A stretch of 9,918 nt of DNA from Brevundimonas sp. UBA5866 (GCF_002432125.1 NZ_DJFS01000048.1:385-10302), one strand, 5' to 3'; counted from the first letter of the stretch, positions 1 through 7,659 are shown. The notes: generated by a model from the sequence alone, not told the origin. Numbers and translations: made by a program.

Positions 1-32
1 TGGCCAAGGGCGAAGCCGAGCACGGGCACTAG
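1..32 (+). CDS. C-terminal end of an upstream gene, probably czcB (RND periplasmic adaptor), partial
   Basis: Only the last nine codons and a TAG stop are present, with the first complete codon at position 3. They read AKGEAEHGH, an acidic, His-containing tail. The stop lies 8 bp before the czcA start. In czc/cus operons the gene directly upstream of czcA normally encodes the membrane-fusion protein CzcB, which bridges the inner-membrane pump and the outer-membrane channel. The assignment rests on position and on the style of the tail. Nine residues cannot prove a family. The frame itself could also be chance, but tight spacing and direction fit an operon. Confidence 0.5.
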   Translation, partial: AKGEAEHGH

Positions 33-40
33 GGGGCGTC

Positions 41-3000
41 ATGTTCAAAGCACTTATTGAAGCCTCGGTCCGCTTCCGATGGTTTGTGGTCCTGGCGACG
101 GCGATCGTCGCCGCCTTCGGCCTCTACAACCTGACGCAGCTGCCCATCGACGCCGTGCCGGACATCACCAACCGGCAGGTCCAGATCAACACCATCGCGC
201 CGGCGCTCGCGCCCGAGCAGATGGAACGTCAGGTCACCTATCCACTCGAAACCGCGATGGCGGGGATTCCTGGCATCCAGACCACCCGGTCGCTGAGCCG
301 AAACGGCTTCAGCCAGGTCACGGTCATCTTCTCCGACAATACGGACATCTACTTCGCTCGCCAGCAGGTCGCCGAAAGGATGGCCCAGGCGCGCGAGCGG
401 TTGCCGGAGGGCGTGGAGCCGGCGCTTGCGCCGATCACCACCGGTCTCGGCGAAGTGCTCATGTGGACGGTCGACTTCAAGCCGTTCAACAGCGCCAACC
501 TCGCCAAACCGGGTGAGCCCGGCTGGCAGGCCGGCGGCGCCTATCTGACGCCCGAAGGCGAACTCCTGACCACGCCCCAGGCCCGCGCGACCTATCTCCG
601 CACGGTTCAGGACTGGATCATCGCCCCGCGCATGCGGACCGCGAAGGGCCTGGCCGGCGTTGATGTGAACGGCGGCTATGTGAAGGAGTATGCCGTTCGG
701 CCCGACGCCGCGCGTCTGGCGGGTTACGGTCTGAGCCTGCACGATCTCGTCGTCGCGCTGGAACGGGCCAACACCCAGGCTGGCGCGGGCTATGTCCAGC
801 GGTCCGGCGAAGCCCTGACCGTGCGGACCGACGCCTTGGCGCAGACCATCCCGGATCTTGCCCAGGCCCCCGTCGTCAACCGCAACGGACTGGTCGTCCG
901 GGTCGCCGACGTCGCCACCGTGGAGATCGGCCAGGCGCCGCGTCTCGGCGGCGCCAGCCGCGACGGCCACGAAGCGGTCGTCGGTACGGCGCTGATGCTG
1001 GCCGGCGGCAACAGCCGGACGGTGGCCCAGGCCGCCGCCGAACGCCTCGAGGAGGTTTCCGCGAGCCTGCCGCCGAGCGTTGTCGCCGAACCGGTCCTGA
1101 ACCGCAGCTCGCTGGTCAACAAGACCATCTCAACGGTCGCCAAGAACCTGATCGAAGGCGCTCTGCTGGTGATCGTGGTGCTGTTCCTCCTGCTCGGCAA
1201 CATCCGTGCGGCCTCGATCACCGCCCTGATGATCCCGATCAGCTTCCTGTTCGCGGTCATCGGCATGAACCGCTTTGGCATCAGCGGAAACCTGATGAGC
1301 CTCGGCGCGCTGGACTTCGGCCTTCTGGTCGACGGCGCGGTGGTGGTGGTCGAGAACACCCTGCTGATGCTCAGCCAGCGGCGGGCCGAAGCCGGTCGAA
1401 TGCTGACACGTCGGGAGCGGCTTGAGGTTGCTGGAGCCGCGGCGCGTCAGATGGTCAAACCGGCCGCCTTTGGCCAGTTGATCATCCTCCTCGTCTTCAC
1501 GCCGCTGCTGATGCTTGAGGGCGTGGAGGGCAAGACCTTCATTCCCATGGGCGCAACGGTGATGCTGGCCCTCGTCGGCGCCTTCATCTTCTCCTTCACC
1601 TTCGTGCCGGCGATGACGGCTCTGCTGGTCCGGGATCCGAAGAAGGTCGAGGTCGACGAGCACGGCCACGCTCACGAACACGAGACCTTCATCCTTCGCT
1701 ACGCGCGGCGCTGTATCGAGCCTGCGATCCGCGCCGCCGTCGACCGGCCCAAAATCGTCCTGGCGTCCGCGCTCGGCGCCCTCGTCATTGGCGGCATCGC
1801 CTTCAGCTCTCTGGGGCGGGAGTTCATCCCGACCCTGGATGAAGGCGACATCGCCATGCAGGCGCTGCGCGTGCCGTCCGCCTCGCTGGAACAATCGCTG
1901 GCGATGCAGATGGCCCTCGAACGCGCCATCAAGGCCCAGCCCGAGGTGAAGACTGTCTTCGCCCGGACCGGGACGGCGGAGGCGGCGGTGGACCCGATGC
2001 CGCCGAACATTTCGGATGCGGTCATCGTCCTCAAGGACCGCAAGGAGTGGCCCGATCCGAACCTTCCGAAAGAGGAGCTGATCGAACGGTTCGAAGAGCT
2101 CGCCGCCGGACAACTCGGCAACAGCTTCGAGTTCAGCCAGCCCATCGAGCTGCGCTTCAACGAGCTGATCTCGGGGGTTCGGACCGACCTCGCCGTGATG
2201 GTCTATGGCGACGACTTCACCCAGCTGCAGGCGACTGCGGACCGGGTCGCCGCCGCCCTGCGCGCAACGCCCGGATCGGCCGACGTTCGCGTCGAGCAGG
2301 CGTCCGGCCTCCCCACCCTGACCGTCAGCGTGGATCGCTTCGCAGCCGCCAACTACGGCCTGTCGGCCGCCGATGTCTCCGAGGCGGTTTCGGCCGCGGT
2401 CGGCGGTGCCGAGGCCGGCCAGATATTCGAAGGCGATCGTCGCTTCAGCGTCGTCGTCCGCCTCGCGGATGAGGCACGGAATGATCCGGCGGCCCTTGCG
2501 GCTCTGCCGGTAACGACCGCCACAGGCGTGACCGTGCCGCTCTCTTCTGTCGCCCGGATCCAGGTAGCGGAAGGGCAGAACCAGATCAGCCGCAATGACG
2601 GCAGCCGGCGCATGGTGGTGCAAGCCAACGTCCGAGGACGCGATCTGGGCGGTTTCGTCACCGAGGCTCAGGCCAAGGTGCAGGCCGAGGTCGATCTACC
2701 GACCGGCTACTCCCTGACCTGGGGTGGCCAGTTCGAGAACCTGAAGCGCGCCGAACAGCGTCTGGGGCTGGTCATTCCGATCGTCTTCATCCTGATCGGG
2801 GTCTTGCTCTTCATGGCTTTGGGATCCTTCGCCGAGGCGGGCCTGGTGTTCGCGTGCGTGCCGTTGGCTCTGATCGGCGGCGCCCTGGCGCTTGTCCTCA
2901 GGGGGATGCCGTTCTCGGTTTCCGCGGCGGTCGGCTTCATCGCCGTGTCCGGCGTCGCGACCTTGAACGGCCTCGTGCTGATGCAGGCCATTCGGGAACG

Positions 3001-3265
3001 CCTCACAGGCGGAGCGGCGCCGCGTCTTGCCGCGATCGAAGGCGCGACAAGCCGGCTTCGCGCCGTCCTGACGACGGCTCTCGTCGCCATCGTCGGCTTC
3101 ATCCCGATGGCGTTCGCCCACGGCGCGGGGGCCGAGGTGCAGAAGCCGCTGGCCACCGTCGTCATCGGCGGCCTCCTGACGGCCACGGCCTTGACCCTCC
3201 TTGTCCTTCCGACCTTCGCGGCCAAGGCCGTGAAACACCGGAAGGCGGAAGGAATCGAGGAATGA
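41..3265 (+). CDS. czcA: CzcA-type heavy-metal efflux RND transporter (HME family)
   Basis: This is the inner-membrane proton/metal antiporter of a CzcCBA-type tripartite pump, exporting divalent cations (Zn, Co, Cd class) across the cell envelope. The 1074-residue length is normal to slightly long for the HME-RND family. The layout is a first helix near residues 12-32, a large periplasmic porter region, helices 2-6 near 371-525, a helix near 571-590, a second periplasmic region, and five C-terminal helices from about 908 to 1062. Helix 4 reads ALDFGLLVDGAVVVVEN. Its D425, D431 and E438 have the same 6- and 7-residue spacing as the proton-relay acids of Cupriavidus CzcA (D402, D408, E415). 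A cytoplasmic His cluster (H541, H543, H545, H547) follows helix 6. The ATG is preceded by AGGGGG 4 nt upstream. The TGA overlaps the next gene's ATG. Family is certain; exact metal range is inferred. Confidence 0.96.
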   Translation: MFKALIEASVRFRWFVVLATAIVAAFGLYNLTQLPIDAVPDITNRQVQINTIAPALAPEQMERQVTYPLETAMAGIPGIQTTRSLSRNGFSQVTVIFSDNTDIYFARQQVAERMAQARERLPEGVEPALAPITTGLGEVLMWTVDFKPFNSANLAKPGEPGWQAGGAYLTPEGELLTTPQARATYLRTVQDWIIAPRMRTAKGLAGVDVNGGYVKEYAVRPDAARLAGYGLSLHDLVVALERANTQAGAGYVQRSGEALTVRTDALAQTIPDLAQAPVVNRNGLVVRVADVATVEIGQAPRLGGASRDGHEAVVGTALMLAGGNSRTVAQAAAERLEEVSASLPPSVVAEPVLNRSSLVNKTISTVAKNLIEGALLVIVVLFLLLGNIRAASITALMIPISFLFAVIGMNRFGISGNLMSLGALDFGLLVDGAVVVVENTLLMLSQRRAEAGRMLTRRERLEVAGAAARQMVKPAAFGQLIILLVFTPLLMLEGVEGKTFIPMGATVMLALVGAFIFSFTFVPAMTALLVRDPKKVEVDEHGHAHEHETFILRYARRCIEPAIRAAVDRPKIVLASALGALVIGGIAFSSLGREFIPTLDEGDIAMQALRVPSASLEQSLAMQMALERAIKAQPEVKTVFARTGTAEAAVDPMPPNISDAVIVLKDRKEWPDPNLPKEELIERFEELAAGQLGNSFEFSQPIELRFNELISGVRTDLAVMVYGDDFTQLQATADRVAAALRATPGSADVRVEQASGLPTLTVSVDRFAAANYGLSAADVSEAVSAAVGGAEAGQIFEGDRRFSVVVRLADEARNDPAALAALPVTTATGVTVPLSSVARIQVAEGQNQISRNDGSRRMVVQANVRGRDLGGFVTEAQAKVQAEVDLPTGYSLTWGGQFENLKRAEQRLGLVIPIVFILIGVLLFMALGSFAEAGLVFACVPLALIGGALALVLRGMPFSVSAAVGFIAVSGVATLNGLVLMQAIRERLTGGAAPRLAAIEGATSRLRAVLTTALVAIVGFIPMAFAHGAGAEVQKPLATVVIGGLLTATALTLLVLPTFAAKAVKHRKAEGIEE

Positions 3266-3867
3266 GCGGGGCTCACGAAACAGAGCAGGTCCAGCGCCGC
3301 ACCCTCTTGGCGGTGCTGTTCCTGAACGCTCTGCTGTTCGTGGGCCTGGGAGTCGGCGGCCTCGCCGCCGACTCCAGCGCTCTGCTCGCGAACGCCGTCG
3401 ATAACGGATCCGATGCGGCCGTCTATCTGATCAGCTTCCTGGCGGTCGGACGCGCGCTGATCTGGAAGACGCGGGCGGCTCAGGTGTCCGGCGTCATGCT
3501 TCTGATCTTCTCGGTTCTCGTCCTGCTCGACGCCCTGCGCCGGACACTGACGGGAACCGAGCCGGTCGGACCAACCATGATGGTGCTCGCCGTCGTGGCG
3601 GCGGTCATCAATCTGATCTGTCTTTTGTTGATCCGTCGGCAACAGAGCAGCGACGTCAACATGAAGGCGGCCGAGACCTTCAGTCTCAACGATTTCGCGT
3701 CGAACGGCGGCATCCTCGTCGCCGGCGGCCTGGTGATGTGGTTGGACCAATCTTGGCCCGATCTGCTGGTGGGGGTGCTGGTCGCCGCCATAGCCGCCAA
3801 GGGCGGCTTCGACATCCTTCGCGATGCGCGAGATGCGCGGCGCGACGCGAAGGAGCCCGTGGAATGA
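3262..3867 (+). CDS. Short CDF-like cation transporter (CzcD-related, no C-terminal domain)
   Basis: A 201-residue integral membrane protein with about six hydrophobic segments (roughly 14-34, 42-62, 71-92, 102-124, 145-161, 164-180). It resembles the membrane part of cation diffusion facilitators, which move Zn, Cd or Co out of the cytoplasm by proton exchange. Helix 2 has ANAVDNGSDAA, giving D47-x3-D51 like the D45/D49 pair of E. coli YiiP. Helix 5 has ETFSLNDFASNGG, where D144 matches YiiP D157 but the usual His four residues earlier is F140. It stops after helix 6, so the roughly 80-residue cytoplasmic dimerisation domain of typical 300-residue CDF proteins is absent. The ATG at 3262 overlaps the czcA stop (ATGA), and the next gene overlaps its own stop in the same way, so expression is probably coupled. 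In-frame codons run upstream inside czcA, but the ATGA start is the sensible one. Metal and activity are inferred. Confidence 0.82.
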   Translation: MSGAHETEQVQRRTLLAVLFLNALLFVGLGVGGLAADSSALLANAVDNGSDAAVYLISFLAVGRALIWKTRAAQVSGVMLLIFSVLVLLDALRRTLTGTEPVGPTMMVLAVVAAVINLICLLLIRRQQSSDVNMKAAETFSLNDFASNGGILVAGGLVMWLDQSWPDLLVGVLVAAIAAKGGFDILRDARDARRDAKEPVE

Positions 3868-4475
3868 GCCCGCCCCTGATCGACATCGCGTCCGTCCAGC
3901 GCTGGCGCAAACTCTTCATCGCGGCTGGATTGTTCGCACTGCTGGCCTGGACCGCTCTTGTGAAGGCCCAGCCACAGCTGGAGCATCCCGTCGAACACCT
4001 AGGGCTGATCGCCATCATGGTCTGCGTTCTGGGCCGCGCCTGGTGCTCGCTCTACATCGGCGGCCGCAAGAAGCAGGAGATCGTCACCTGCGGACCGTAT
4101 TCGCTGTGTCGAAACCCGCTCTATGTCTTCAGCTTCATCGGCGCATTCGGGATCGGCGCACAGACGGGCAGCCTCACCGTCGGCGTCACCTTCGCCGTCG
4201 CCTGCTGGATCGTGTTCCGCATCGTGGCGAGTCGGGAGGAAGGCTTCCTGACGTCGGCCTTCGGCGACACCTACCGCAGCTACGTCGTGCGCACCCCCCG
4301 CTTCGTTCCGAACCTGCGCCTGTGGCGTGATGAGGCGGAACTGTCCGTCCGGCCGGCCTTCTTCCTTCGGACTGTCCGCGACGGCCTTGTCTTCCTTCTG
4401 GCGTTGCCCGTGTTCGAGGGACTGGAGCACCTCCAGAACCTCGGCTGGCTCGACGCTCTCATCGCCTTGCCGTGA
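3864..4475 (+). CDS. ICMT/PEMT-family membrane methyltransferase, CzcN/NccN-like
   Basis: A 203-residue membrane protein of the isoprenylcysteine carboxyl methyltransferase-like family. Hydrophobic stretches lie near residues 16-35, 47-62, 88-118 and 170-185. The family core is visible: G77-P78-Y79 followed by R83-N84-P85-L86-Y87 (GPYxxxRNPLY), then SREEGFL with E125 and E126 and FGDTYRSYV. These form the SAM-binding C-terminal half in this family. Bacteria lack the CaaX prenylation pathway, so the true acceptor is unknown. The czcN and nccN genes of Cupriavidus cobalt/nickel/zinc loci encode proteins of this family, and the position here between the CDF gene and the ATPase gene fits that role. 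The start ATG overlaps the preceding TGA (ATGA). A longer in-frame extension upstream lies inside the CDF gene and is rejected. Family confident; substrate and part in resistance unknown. Confidence 0.85.
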   Translation: MSPPLIDIASVQRWRKLFIAAGLFALLAWTALVKAQPQLEHPVEHLGLIAIMVCVLGRAWCSLYIGGRKKQEIVTCGPYSLCRNPLYVFSFIGAFGIGAQTGSLTVGVTFAVACWIVFRIVASREEGFLTSAFGDTYRSYVVRTPRFVPNLRLWRDEAELSVRPAFFLRTVRDGLVFLLALPVFEGLEHLQNLGWLDALIALP

Positions 4476-4482
4476 GGTCGAG

Positions 4483-4614
4483 ATGGACCGCAAGCGACTG
4501 GTCATCCTCCTGAGCGCGGCTCTGGCGATCGCCGCCTTCGTCGCTGGAGCCGCCGCCCAGCGCGCCGGGATGTTCGTGCCCGACCGCTCGACCCTTACCC
4601 GTGACGTCTCTTGA
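4483..4614 (+). CDS. Small exported or membrane-anchored protein, 43 aa, unknown function
   Basis: A 43-codon gene in the gap between the methyltransferase and the ATPase. The product begins MDRKRLVILLSAALAIAAFV: a basic N-terminus then a hydrophobic, Ala/Leu-rich segment (about residues 6-24). AGAAAQR offers a possible signal-peptidase site near residues 22-26. Some 17 polar residues follow (GMFVPDRSTLTRDVS at the end). The ATG is 7 bp after the upstream stop, with GAGG at 4475-4478 as a plausible ribosome site. Its own stop overlaps the Shine-Dalgarno of the ATPase gene. No known family is recognised. It could be a single-pass regulator of the ATPase, a small secreted peptide, or merely a leader whose translation opens the ATPase ribosome site. 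The tight fit into the operon argues that it is real. Confidence 0.6.
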   Translation: MDRKRLVILLSAALAIAAFVAGAAAQRAGMFVPDRSTLTRDVS

Positions 4615-4618
4615 GGAG
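4613..4618 (+). promoter_or_regulatory. Ribosome binding site of the P-type ATPase gene
   Basis: GAGGAG sits 7 nt before the ATG at 4626 and overlaps the TGA (4612-4614) of the small upstream gene. It settles the ATPase start at 4626 rather than the TTG at 4611, and suggests that termination on the small gene helps re-initiation on the ATPase. Confidence 0.7.
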
Positions 4619-4625
4619 CCCGATC

Positions 4626-7187
4626 ATGCCCAAGACCCTCCGCCTCAACTTCCCTGTCCTCCTGCCTCATGCGCCCGATCTTCAGGACGGCTGCGTTGGA
4701 CGGTTGATCGCGCTGTTGCGGGCCGAACCCGGCGTCTCTGAGGCGCATGTCGCCGAAGGCGAGGGAGGCCCAGAGCTTTGCATCCACTACGATCCCGACC
4801 AGCTGTCGCTGGCTCAGGTCCGTCGCCGTGCGCGTCAGGCCGGAGCCGAGGTCAGTGAGCGTTTCGGGCATCTCGTCGGGCGAGTGGAGGTTGTCCGCCC
4901 CGCCCGCCACGCCCGCACGCTCGCGGCCGCGCTCGGCGAAGAAGCCGGCGTGATCGAGGCGGTGCTGGATCCGGCTGGCGCTCTGCGCCTGGAGTTCGAC
5001 CGGCAGATCACGAACCGTGAGACGCTTGTCGAGCGCCTTGCGAGCCACGGCCTCGCGCTAGTGCGGGCGACGGAGGGCGCCGCTTCAACCGCTACGAAGA
5101 CCCCTGAAGCGCAGCCGAAAGCGCCATCCGATCACGAGGCCAGTCATACGCCCGATGACGGTCACGGCCATGGCCACGTCGATGGCGATGGCCATGACCA
5201 CGGACATTCCGAAGGCGACGGGCACGACCATGGTCATGGCGGCTTCCTCGGACCCAACACGGAGCTCATTTTCGCGGTCGGCAGCGGTGTCGCGCTCACG
5301 ATTGGTTGGCTGATCGAGAAATTCATTCCGGGCGTGCCGGGATGGCTGCCCTTCGGCCTTTTCCTGATCGCCTATGCCTTGGGCGGCTGGTTCACGGTCG
5401 GCGAGGCTGTCGGGAATCTGCGGCGCAAGCGTTTCGAGATCGACACCCTGATGCTGGTGGCCGCAGCCGGCGCCGCGGCGCTCGGAGCCTGGGCGGAAGG
5501 GGCGCTGCTACTGTTCCTGTTCAGCCTCGGGCACGCCCTCGAGCACTTCGCGATGGGTCGCGCCAAGAAGGCGATCGAGGCTCTGGCCGCCTTGGCCCCG
5601 CGCACCGCTCATGTGCGGCGAGGAGAGGCCGTCGTCGAACTTCCGGTCGAAGAGCTGGAAGTCGGCGACTTGGTCGTCGTTCGGCCCAACGAGCGACTCC
5701 CGGCCGACGGCTTCGTCGTGAAGGGAACATCCAGCGTGAACCAGGCTCCCGTGACAGGGGAGAGCATTCCTGTCGACAAGCAGCCTGTCCCGACCCCCGA
5801 GGAGGCCCGCGCCAAGCCGGCAAATATCTCGGCGGCGTCGGTGGTCTTCGCCGGCACCATTAACGGCGGCGGCGCCATTGAGATCGAAACGACGCGTCGA
5901 TCCAACGACACCACCTTGGCCAAGGTCGTCCGGATGGTCAGCGAGGCCGAGACCCAGAAGTCGCCGACCCAGCGCTTCACCGATCGCTTTGAGCGCGTCT
6001 TCGTGCCCCTCGTGCTCGGTCTGGCCTTCGTCCTCCTGTTCGCCTGGGTGGTCGTCGACGAGCCGTTCCGCGACAGCTTCTACCGGGCGATGGCCGTACT
6101 GGTGGCCGCCAGTCCCTGCGCTCTCGCGATCGCCACGCCGAGCGCGGTGTTGTCCGGGGTCGCCCGGGCGGCGCGCGCCGGTGTTCTCGTCAAGGGTGGC
6201 GCCCCGCTCGAAAACCTGGGGGCTCTCGACGCCATCGCCTTTGACAAGACCGGGACGCTGACCGAGGGGCGACCGCGGATCACGGACGTCGTTCCGTTCG
6301 GCCAGACGACACAGACAGAGCTTCTCGAGATCGCAGTCGCGGTCGAACGGCTGAGCGATCATCCCTTGGCGGAGGCCATCGTTCGCGATGGGAACCAGCG
6401 TCTGATCGCGGCATCGGTACGTGAGGCCACGGAGTTGCGCAGCCTGACCGGCAAGGGCGTCACTGCACGCGTCGACGATCAGGACGTCTGGATCGGCAAA
6501 CCGGAGATGTTCGGTTCGGAGGCCATCGCTCCGCTCGCACCGGACACCGAGATCGCCGTCGCGGCCCTTCGAAACCAGGGACGGACGCTCATGGTGGTTC
6601 GCCGCGGGACAAAGGATCTCGGGGTCATCGGCCTTCTCGACACGCCTCGGGCCAAGGCGCGCGAGACCCTTACCGCGCTCCGCGCGCTCGGCATTCGCCG
6701 CATGATCATGATCTCGGGCGACCACCAGAAGGCGGCCCAGGCGGTGGCCGGTCAGGTCGGGCTGACCGAGGCGTGGGGCGACCTGATGCCGGAGGACAAG
6801 GTCGACGCCATCAAGAAACTGCGGGCGGAGACCAAGGTCGCCATGGTCGGCGATGGCGTCAACGATGCTCCGGCGATGGCCACCGCGACGGTCGGCGTCG
6901 CAATGGGTGCGGCGGGATCGGACGTCGCCCTGGAGACCGCCGACGTAGCCTTGATGGCGGATGATCTGTCGAAGTTGCCCTTCACCGTGGGTCTTAGCCG
7001 TCAAACCCGCCGCATCATCCGCCAGAACCTGTTCGTCAGCCTCGGGGTCGTGGCGTTCCTCGTCCCGGCGACGATCCTTGGTCTCGGCATCGGACCTGCC
7101 GTCGCCCTCCACGAGGGTTCCACCCTGCTGGTCGTCTTCAACGCGCTTCGCCTTCTGGCATGGCGCGGTCCGCGCGGCGTCGAATGA
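4626..7187 (+). CDS. Heavy-metal P1B-type ATPase, P1B-4 signature (CzcP/CtpD/CoaT-like)
   Basis: An 853-residue ATP-driven inner-membrane metal exporter. All P-type landmarks are present: T377-G378-E379-S380 in the actuator domain, the phosphorylated aspartate D540 in DKTGT, H579-P580 in the nucleotide domain, and GDGVNDAP at 742-749. The metal-site helix reads AASPCALA (S496-P497-C498), and the last helix has H829-E830-G831-S832-T833. SPC plus HEG(G/S)T is the P1B-4 signature (Co, Fe, Ni, Zn and Cd exporters such as CoaT, CtpD and CzcP), not the CPC of CadA/ZntA. About eight helices can be drawn. The N-terminus has two weak HMA-like folds (about 4-76 and 85-148) without the GMxCxxC metal motif; only C23 and C52 occur in the first, none in the second. 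A His/Asp/Gly-rich linker at 178-206 precedes the first helix. The start is set by GAGGAG at 4613. Automated annotation may call it CadA/ZntA. Function sure; metal uncertain. Confidence 0.95.
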   Translation: MPKTLRLNFPVLLPHAPDLQDGCVGRLIALLRAEPGVSEAHVAEGEGGPELCIHYDPDQLSLAQVRRRARQAGAEVSERFGHLVGRVEVVRPARHARTLAAALGEEAGVIEAVLDPAGALRLEFDRQITNRETLVERLASHGLALVRATEGAASTATKTPEAQPKAPSDHEASHTPDDGHGHGHVDGDGHDHGHSEGDGHDHGHGGFLGPNTELIFAVGSGVALTIGWLIEKFIPGVPGWLPFGLFLIAYALGGWFTVGEAVGNLRRKRFEIDTLMLVAAAGAAALGAWAEGALLLFLFSLGHALEHFAMGRAKKAIEALAALAPRTAHVRRGEAVVELPVEELEVGDLVVVRPNERLPADGFVVKGTSSVNQAPVTGESIPVDKQPVPTPEEARAKPANISAASVVFAGTINGGGAIEIETTRRSNDTTLAKVVRMVSEAETQKSPTQRFTDRFERVFVPLVLGLAFVLLFAWVVVDEPFRDSFYRAMAVLVAASPCALAIATPSAVLSGVARAARAGVLVKGGAPLENLGALDAIAFDKTGTLTEGRPRITDVVPFGQTTQTELLEIAVAVERLSDHPLAEAIVRDGNQRLIAASVREATELRSLTGKGVTARVDDQDVWIGKPEMFGSEAIAPLAPDTEIAVAALRNQGRTLMVVRRGTKDLGVIGLLDTPRAKARETLTALRALGIRRMIMISGDHQKAAQAVAGQVGLTEAWGDLMPEDKVDAIKKLRAETKVAMVGDGVNDAPAMATATVGVAMGAAGSDVALETADVALMADDLSKLPFTVGLSRQTRRIIRQNLFVSLGVVAFLVPATILGLGIGPAVALHEGSTLLVVFNALRLLAWRGPRGVE
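5160..5243 (+). repeat. Three 30-bp in-frame repeats coding a His-rich linker
   Basis: Units begin at 5160, 5190 and 5220 (the third is 24 bp). Each encodes GHxHGHxxGD-like decapeptides, residues 179-188, 189-198 and 199-206 of the ATPase. Nine histidines fall at 180/182/184, 190/192/194 and 200/202/204. The exact 10-residue period and near-identical codons in the second and third units point to tandem duplication. The segment would lie in the cytoplasm just before the first transmembrane helix, a place where His-rich stretches bind Zn, Ni or Co in other transporters. Confidence 0.85.
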
Positions 7188-7217
7188 CCCGCCTTCAGGA
7201 AAGCAAAGGATAGTCCA

Positions 7218-7655
7218 ATGAAACGTCTCGGCTGGGTTGGCGTCATCGCCGCCTTTCTCCTGATCTCGGTCTTCGGCTTCGGGGTGCTCTCGCGGCAGGG
7301 GCACCCGGCGCCGGAGCCGACGGCAGTCGATGCGCGCCCGATCGACCAGCATGCCGGGCACAGCGATGCCGCCTCGGATACCCCCGCCACTCGGTCCTAC
7401 AAGGAGGCGAACGAGCGGATGCACGCCGCTATGAACATCGACTACAGCGGCGACGCCGATGTCGACTTCATGCGCGGGATGATCGCCCACCACGAGGGGG
7501 CGGTCGCCATGGCGAGGATTGCGCTCGACCAAGGTTCGGACCCCGAGGTCAAGGGCCTCGCGGAGGAGATCATTCGCACCCAGGAAGCTGAAATCGTCCG
7601 CATGCGGGTGTGGCTGGCCAACCGCGCGGCTCGCCCGGCGGACGCGCAGGGCTGA
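7218..7655 (+). CDS. DUF305 domain protein, membrane-anchored or periplasmic
   Basis: A 145-residue protein with an N-terminal hydrophobic anchor or signal (about residues 5-25), a polar His-containing spacer (QHAGHSD near 44-50) and a DUF305 helical domain. The family pattern is clear: Y61-x3-N65-x2-M68-H69-x2-M72, then D81-x-D83-F84-M85-R86-G87-M88-I89 with H91-H92 and GAVAMA. After these comes LAEEIIRTQEAEIVRMRVWL near the end. The domain is a ferritin-like four-helix bundle rich in Met and His, and some members (CopM of cyanobacteria) bind copper or silver outside the cytoplasm. It is likely periplasmic here and may buffer exported metal, but that is inference from neighbours. The start ATG has AAAGGA at 7205-7210 with 7 nt spacing, and the gene begins 30 bp after the ATPase stop, in the same direction. 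Confidence 0.9.
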   Translation: MKRLGWVGVIAAFLLISVFGFGVLSRQGHPAPEPTAVDARPIDQHAGHSDAASDTPATRSYKEANERMHAAMNIDYSGDADVDFMRGMIAHHEGAVAMARIALDQGSDPEVKGLAEEIIRTQEAEIVRMRVWLANRAARPADAQG

Positions 7656-7659
7656 AGCC

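Noticed and set aside
1130..2623. 497-codon open frame on the - strand opposite czcA
   Set aside because: The translation is low-complexity His/Arg/Asp-rich and antisense to a confident RND gene; it is a shadow frame.
2854..3261. N-terminal extension of the CDF gene into czcA
   Set aside because: The upstream frame is Arg/Gly/Asp-rich, non-membrane, and inside czcA. The ATGA overlap at 3262 gives the natural start.
2707..3750. 347-codon - strand frame across the czcA/CDF junction
   Set aside because: It overlaps two coupled + strand genes and has no recognisable domain.
4611..4625. TTG start at 4611 for the P-type ATPase
   Set aside because: It would overlap the ribosome site GAGGAG at 4613. 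ATG at 4626 has ideal spacing.
5160..5243. CRISPR-like or regulatory repeat
   Set aside because: The 30-bp units are adjoining, without spacers, in frame and code for a His-rich linker; they are coding repeats.
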